The notes under the pieces were generated by a model that saw nothing but the letters and a program-made list of their open reading frames with translations, was not told where the DNA came from and made no database searches. From contig NC_088172.1 of NCBI RefSeq assembly GCF_028769735.1, forward strand, positions 34,692,897 to 34,756,896: DNA of 64,000 nt, given 5' to 3'. This document shows, piece after piece, positions 62,263-64,000 of the stretch; the stretch's first letter is position 1; the number at the start of each line of letters is the position of its first letter. This DNA is from Zonotrichia leucophrys gambelii. Taxonomy: Eukaryota; Chordata; Aves; Passeriformes; Passerellidae. Position numbers and translations under genes: made by a program.

Positions 62263-63052
62263 AGATTACTAGTAATGTAGCATAAAATTTAGCTTACAAA
62301 ATAGTATGGCAAACTAAGACATAAAGTTTTCTCCATTTCAGCCACAAAATTATGAAATTCCTCATTTCTGTCCTTACAGAATGGAGAGATCTATCATTTC
62401 ATGTGGGCAAGATTTTTTATTTTACCTATCTTTCATTTTATATAGCCAATTGCTACTGCTGCTACATTACAATCTGTAGCACACTTAGGATATCTAATAT
62501 ATGAAACATTATAATGTGTCATCTTTACTGTGCTGCTAGTATTCATTTCTAGCTAATGCAATATGAAGATTTTATGAAAAAAGAGTTTTATTGCAAAAAT
62601 AGTAATATAAAAGCTTCAAATTTTAACAGCTGTTCCAGGACAATGTTCAATAAGGTAACAAGACATTTCCAGCAGCCATGCAAAAAAATGATTGAAGGGG
62701 AAGTAACTGACTGAGTGAACTAAGTAACCAGTCCAAACCTCAACTTCAGGGGTTTTTCAAATGTTCCATTCCACTATATTGTTTGTTCCCCTATTTTGTT
62801 TTGTTAGGTTTCTTACATTATATATAATTCCATAAAATAAAAAACCTTATTCAATGGGATGAAAAAAATCTATTTTTTTAATTTTTATGAATTGTGCTAT
62901 GGAAAATACTTATAGAAACAATTAAACACTGTGATTCTTTAAACATTAAATGTTAATAGTGAAGGAAAGTGGACAAATTTACTGGTTATGCAAAAGTGGG
63001 AATGACTCAAATTCCAGAGTGTCATATTGCCCCTCAGTAATCACCAAATGCA

Positions 63053-63207
63053 CAGGTTTCCCAAAAGCCTGTGGAGTCCTGCTCCTTGGAGGCATTCAGA
63101 AGCTGTCCTGGGAAAGCTCTGGGTGGCCCTGCTTGAGCAGGAGAGGTGGACCCAGGCACTCCCCAAGGTCCCTTCCAAACTCAAATACTCATTTTGTGAT
63201 CTCTTTG
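63053..63207 (+). mobile_element. CR1 LINE 3'-end fragment
   Basis: Sense CR1 tail: 'caggtttcccaaaagcctgt', 'ctccttggaggcattcagaa', 'ggtggccctgcttgagcagg', 'agaggtggacccaggcac', 'aaggtcccttccaaactcaa' and a terminal 'ttttgtgatctctttg'. Non-coding and 5'-truncated. The overlapping 84- and 86-codon frames are CR1 by-products. Confidence 0.9.
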
Positions 63208-63285
63208 TGAAACTGTTGTCTTCTTCTCTTCAATTAAAAACAATAATTATACAATGTCTAACAGGCCTAAAAATAAAATAATTTT

Positions 63286-63326
63286 GCCTTGCAGTACGTG
63301 AAAGTCTCATGCAGTAACTGCAAGGC
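63286..63326. repeat. Perfect 10-bp inverted repeat, 21-nt loop
   Basis: GCCTTGCAGT (63286-63295) and ACTGCAAGGC (63317-63326) around 21 nt. A short stem-loop in unique DNA; function unknown. Confidence 0.75.
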
Positions 63327-63541
63327 TCGTGGAAGTAGACGAAACATCTAGAAAGTCTCCTTAATGCTGGTACTAAGAATGGTTATTCCCTTAACCAAGT
63401 GGAGCTGCTTCAACCTTACTGCAGCTGCTCTCCAGTTTGCAACAAACACAAAAAGTAACACAGTGTCATTTCAGTACCTTTACCATTTTAAAAGAATAGA
63501 CCTTTCAAAAGGGCGTACTCTGCTTAGAAAAAGTACTAATG

Positions 63542-63600
63542 GAAAAAAACCCAAACAAAACAAGAAACAAACAACAACAACAAAAAACAAACAAAAAAGA
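63542..63600. repeat. A-rich AAC/AAAC simple repeat
   Basis: About 59 bp of AAC, AAAC and A-run units, degenerate. Confidence 0.9.
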
Positions 63601-64000
63601 GACCTGAGAAAATATTCTGCACAAATTCCATGTGAAATGAAATATCTTGGTTTAGTAGAAAGAGTACCTTTCACTATCCAATTTATTTTGACTTCCAAAA
63701 GCATCAAACCCAAGCACCAAACCCAAAACATTTTAGCTTCTGTTCAAGAAAAACTGAACAGTCCACCATTTTTATTTATTTGACCACAAAAGTATAAATT
63801 ACATTTGACCAGCTTTTAGTATTAATAAAATAAATAGTTGCGTATATTTTTAGAGTCAAGCTTTGCTCAATAGCTTAAGCTGTGTAAAAATTCCTCACCA
63901 ACATAAAGAAAACACTACAAACTTATGTGTTACTTCTTTCCAATTTCCTAAAATCAATGATTTTTCATATTTATATGTCAAACTACCTCTGTACTGGTCA

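Larger units (their letters stand above)
54675..63052. other. Unique AT-rich DNA with microsatellites, no gene recognised
   Basis: About 8.4 kb with no recognised retroelement. It holds an ATC repeat (56893) and TA tracts (62218). Frames up to 110 codons (60188-60520, F- and S-rich) look compositional. Frames at 55368-55737 are open on both strands in a slightly GC-richer block but have no known domain. Confidence 0.4.
63208..64000. other. Unique AT-rich DNA, no gene recognised
   Basis: Contains an A/AAC-rich tract at 63542-63600. The 139-codon frame 63364-63783 runs through that tract (K/Q/N/T-rich middle) and its ends have no known domain, so it is not called as a gene. Confidence 0.5.

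Noticed and set aside
63364..63783. 139-codon plus frame as a gene
   Set aside because: It runs through an A/AAC simple repeat that supplies its K/N/Q/T-rich middle, and neither end shows a domain. The opposite strand is also open there.
1..64000. tRNA, rRNA or CRISPR elements
   Set aside because: No tRNA B-box with a matching cloverleaf, no rRNA core sequence and no regularly spaced identical repeats were seen while reading both strands.

Overview
This window looks like bird nuclear DNA, probably from a songbird. It is AT-rich and gene-poor. The strongest evidence is a set of about a dozen broken CR1 LINE copies, the dominant avian retrotransposon. They are recognised by their RT-domain remnants and by the typical CR1 3' end (a 'gatgacctt...ccttccaacc...ttctatgattct' pattern, or its complement). 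A solo-LTR-like element at 51628-52316 resembles a family I associate from memory with passerine genomes. I see no bacterial-type operons, ribosome binding sites, CRISPR arrays, rRNA or tRNA. No intact protein-coding gene can be supported. Nearly all longer reading frames are CR1 remnants, LTR sequence, low-complexity DNA or chance frames.

Layout. 0-7 kb: two CR1 pieces (771-1355); a stretch unusually open on both strands (2650-3249); a CR1 3' end (4742-4895); two CR1 copies head to head (5965-6600 minus, 6630-7169 plus), the first interrupted by an A28 run. 7-20 kb: a roughly 1 kb CR1 copy (9966-10958), a TA microsatellite (13033-13073), a short CR1 tail (14874-15075), a long ATCTAT hexamer array (16477-16613) and several kilobases of unique sequence. 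20-31 kb: an A35 run, a 38/39 inverted repeat with arms 929 bp apart (21930-22936), an old CR1 relic (27000-27290), a CR1 tail (30005-30168) and a small frame with a signal-peptide-like start (30511-30759). 34-45 kb: CR1 copies at 34936-35330, 37650-38350 and 43246-44505 (the last keeps a readable RT core), plus a much older CR1/L3-like relic (35846-36235) and a 23-bp minisatellite. 45-64 kb: mostly unique AT-rich DNA with small hairpins, the LTR, a candidate cryptic terminal exon (54539-54634) and a last CR1 tail (63053-63207).

The window reads as an intergenic desert or very large intron that has collected retrotransposons of several ages. I found no convincing new biological system. The observations most worth checking are the 39-bp inverted repeat, the candidate terminal exon at 54.5 kb, the doubly open region at 2.65-3.25 kb, and the two old CR1 relics. 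Family assignments rest on recognising sequence patterns by eye; no alignment or database search was run.
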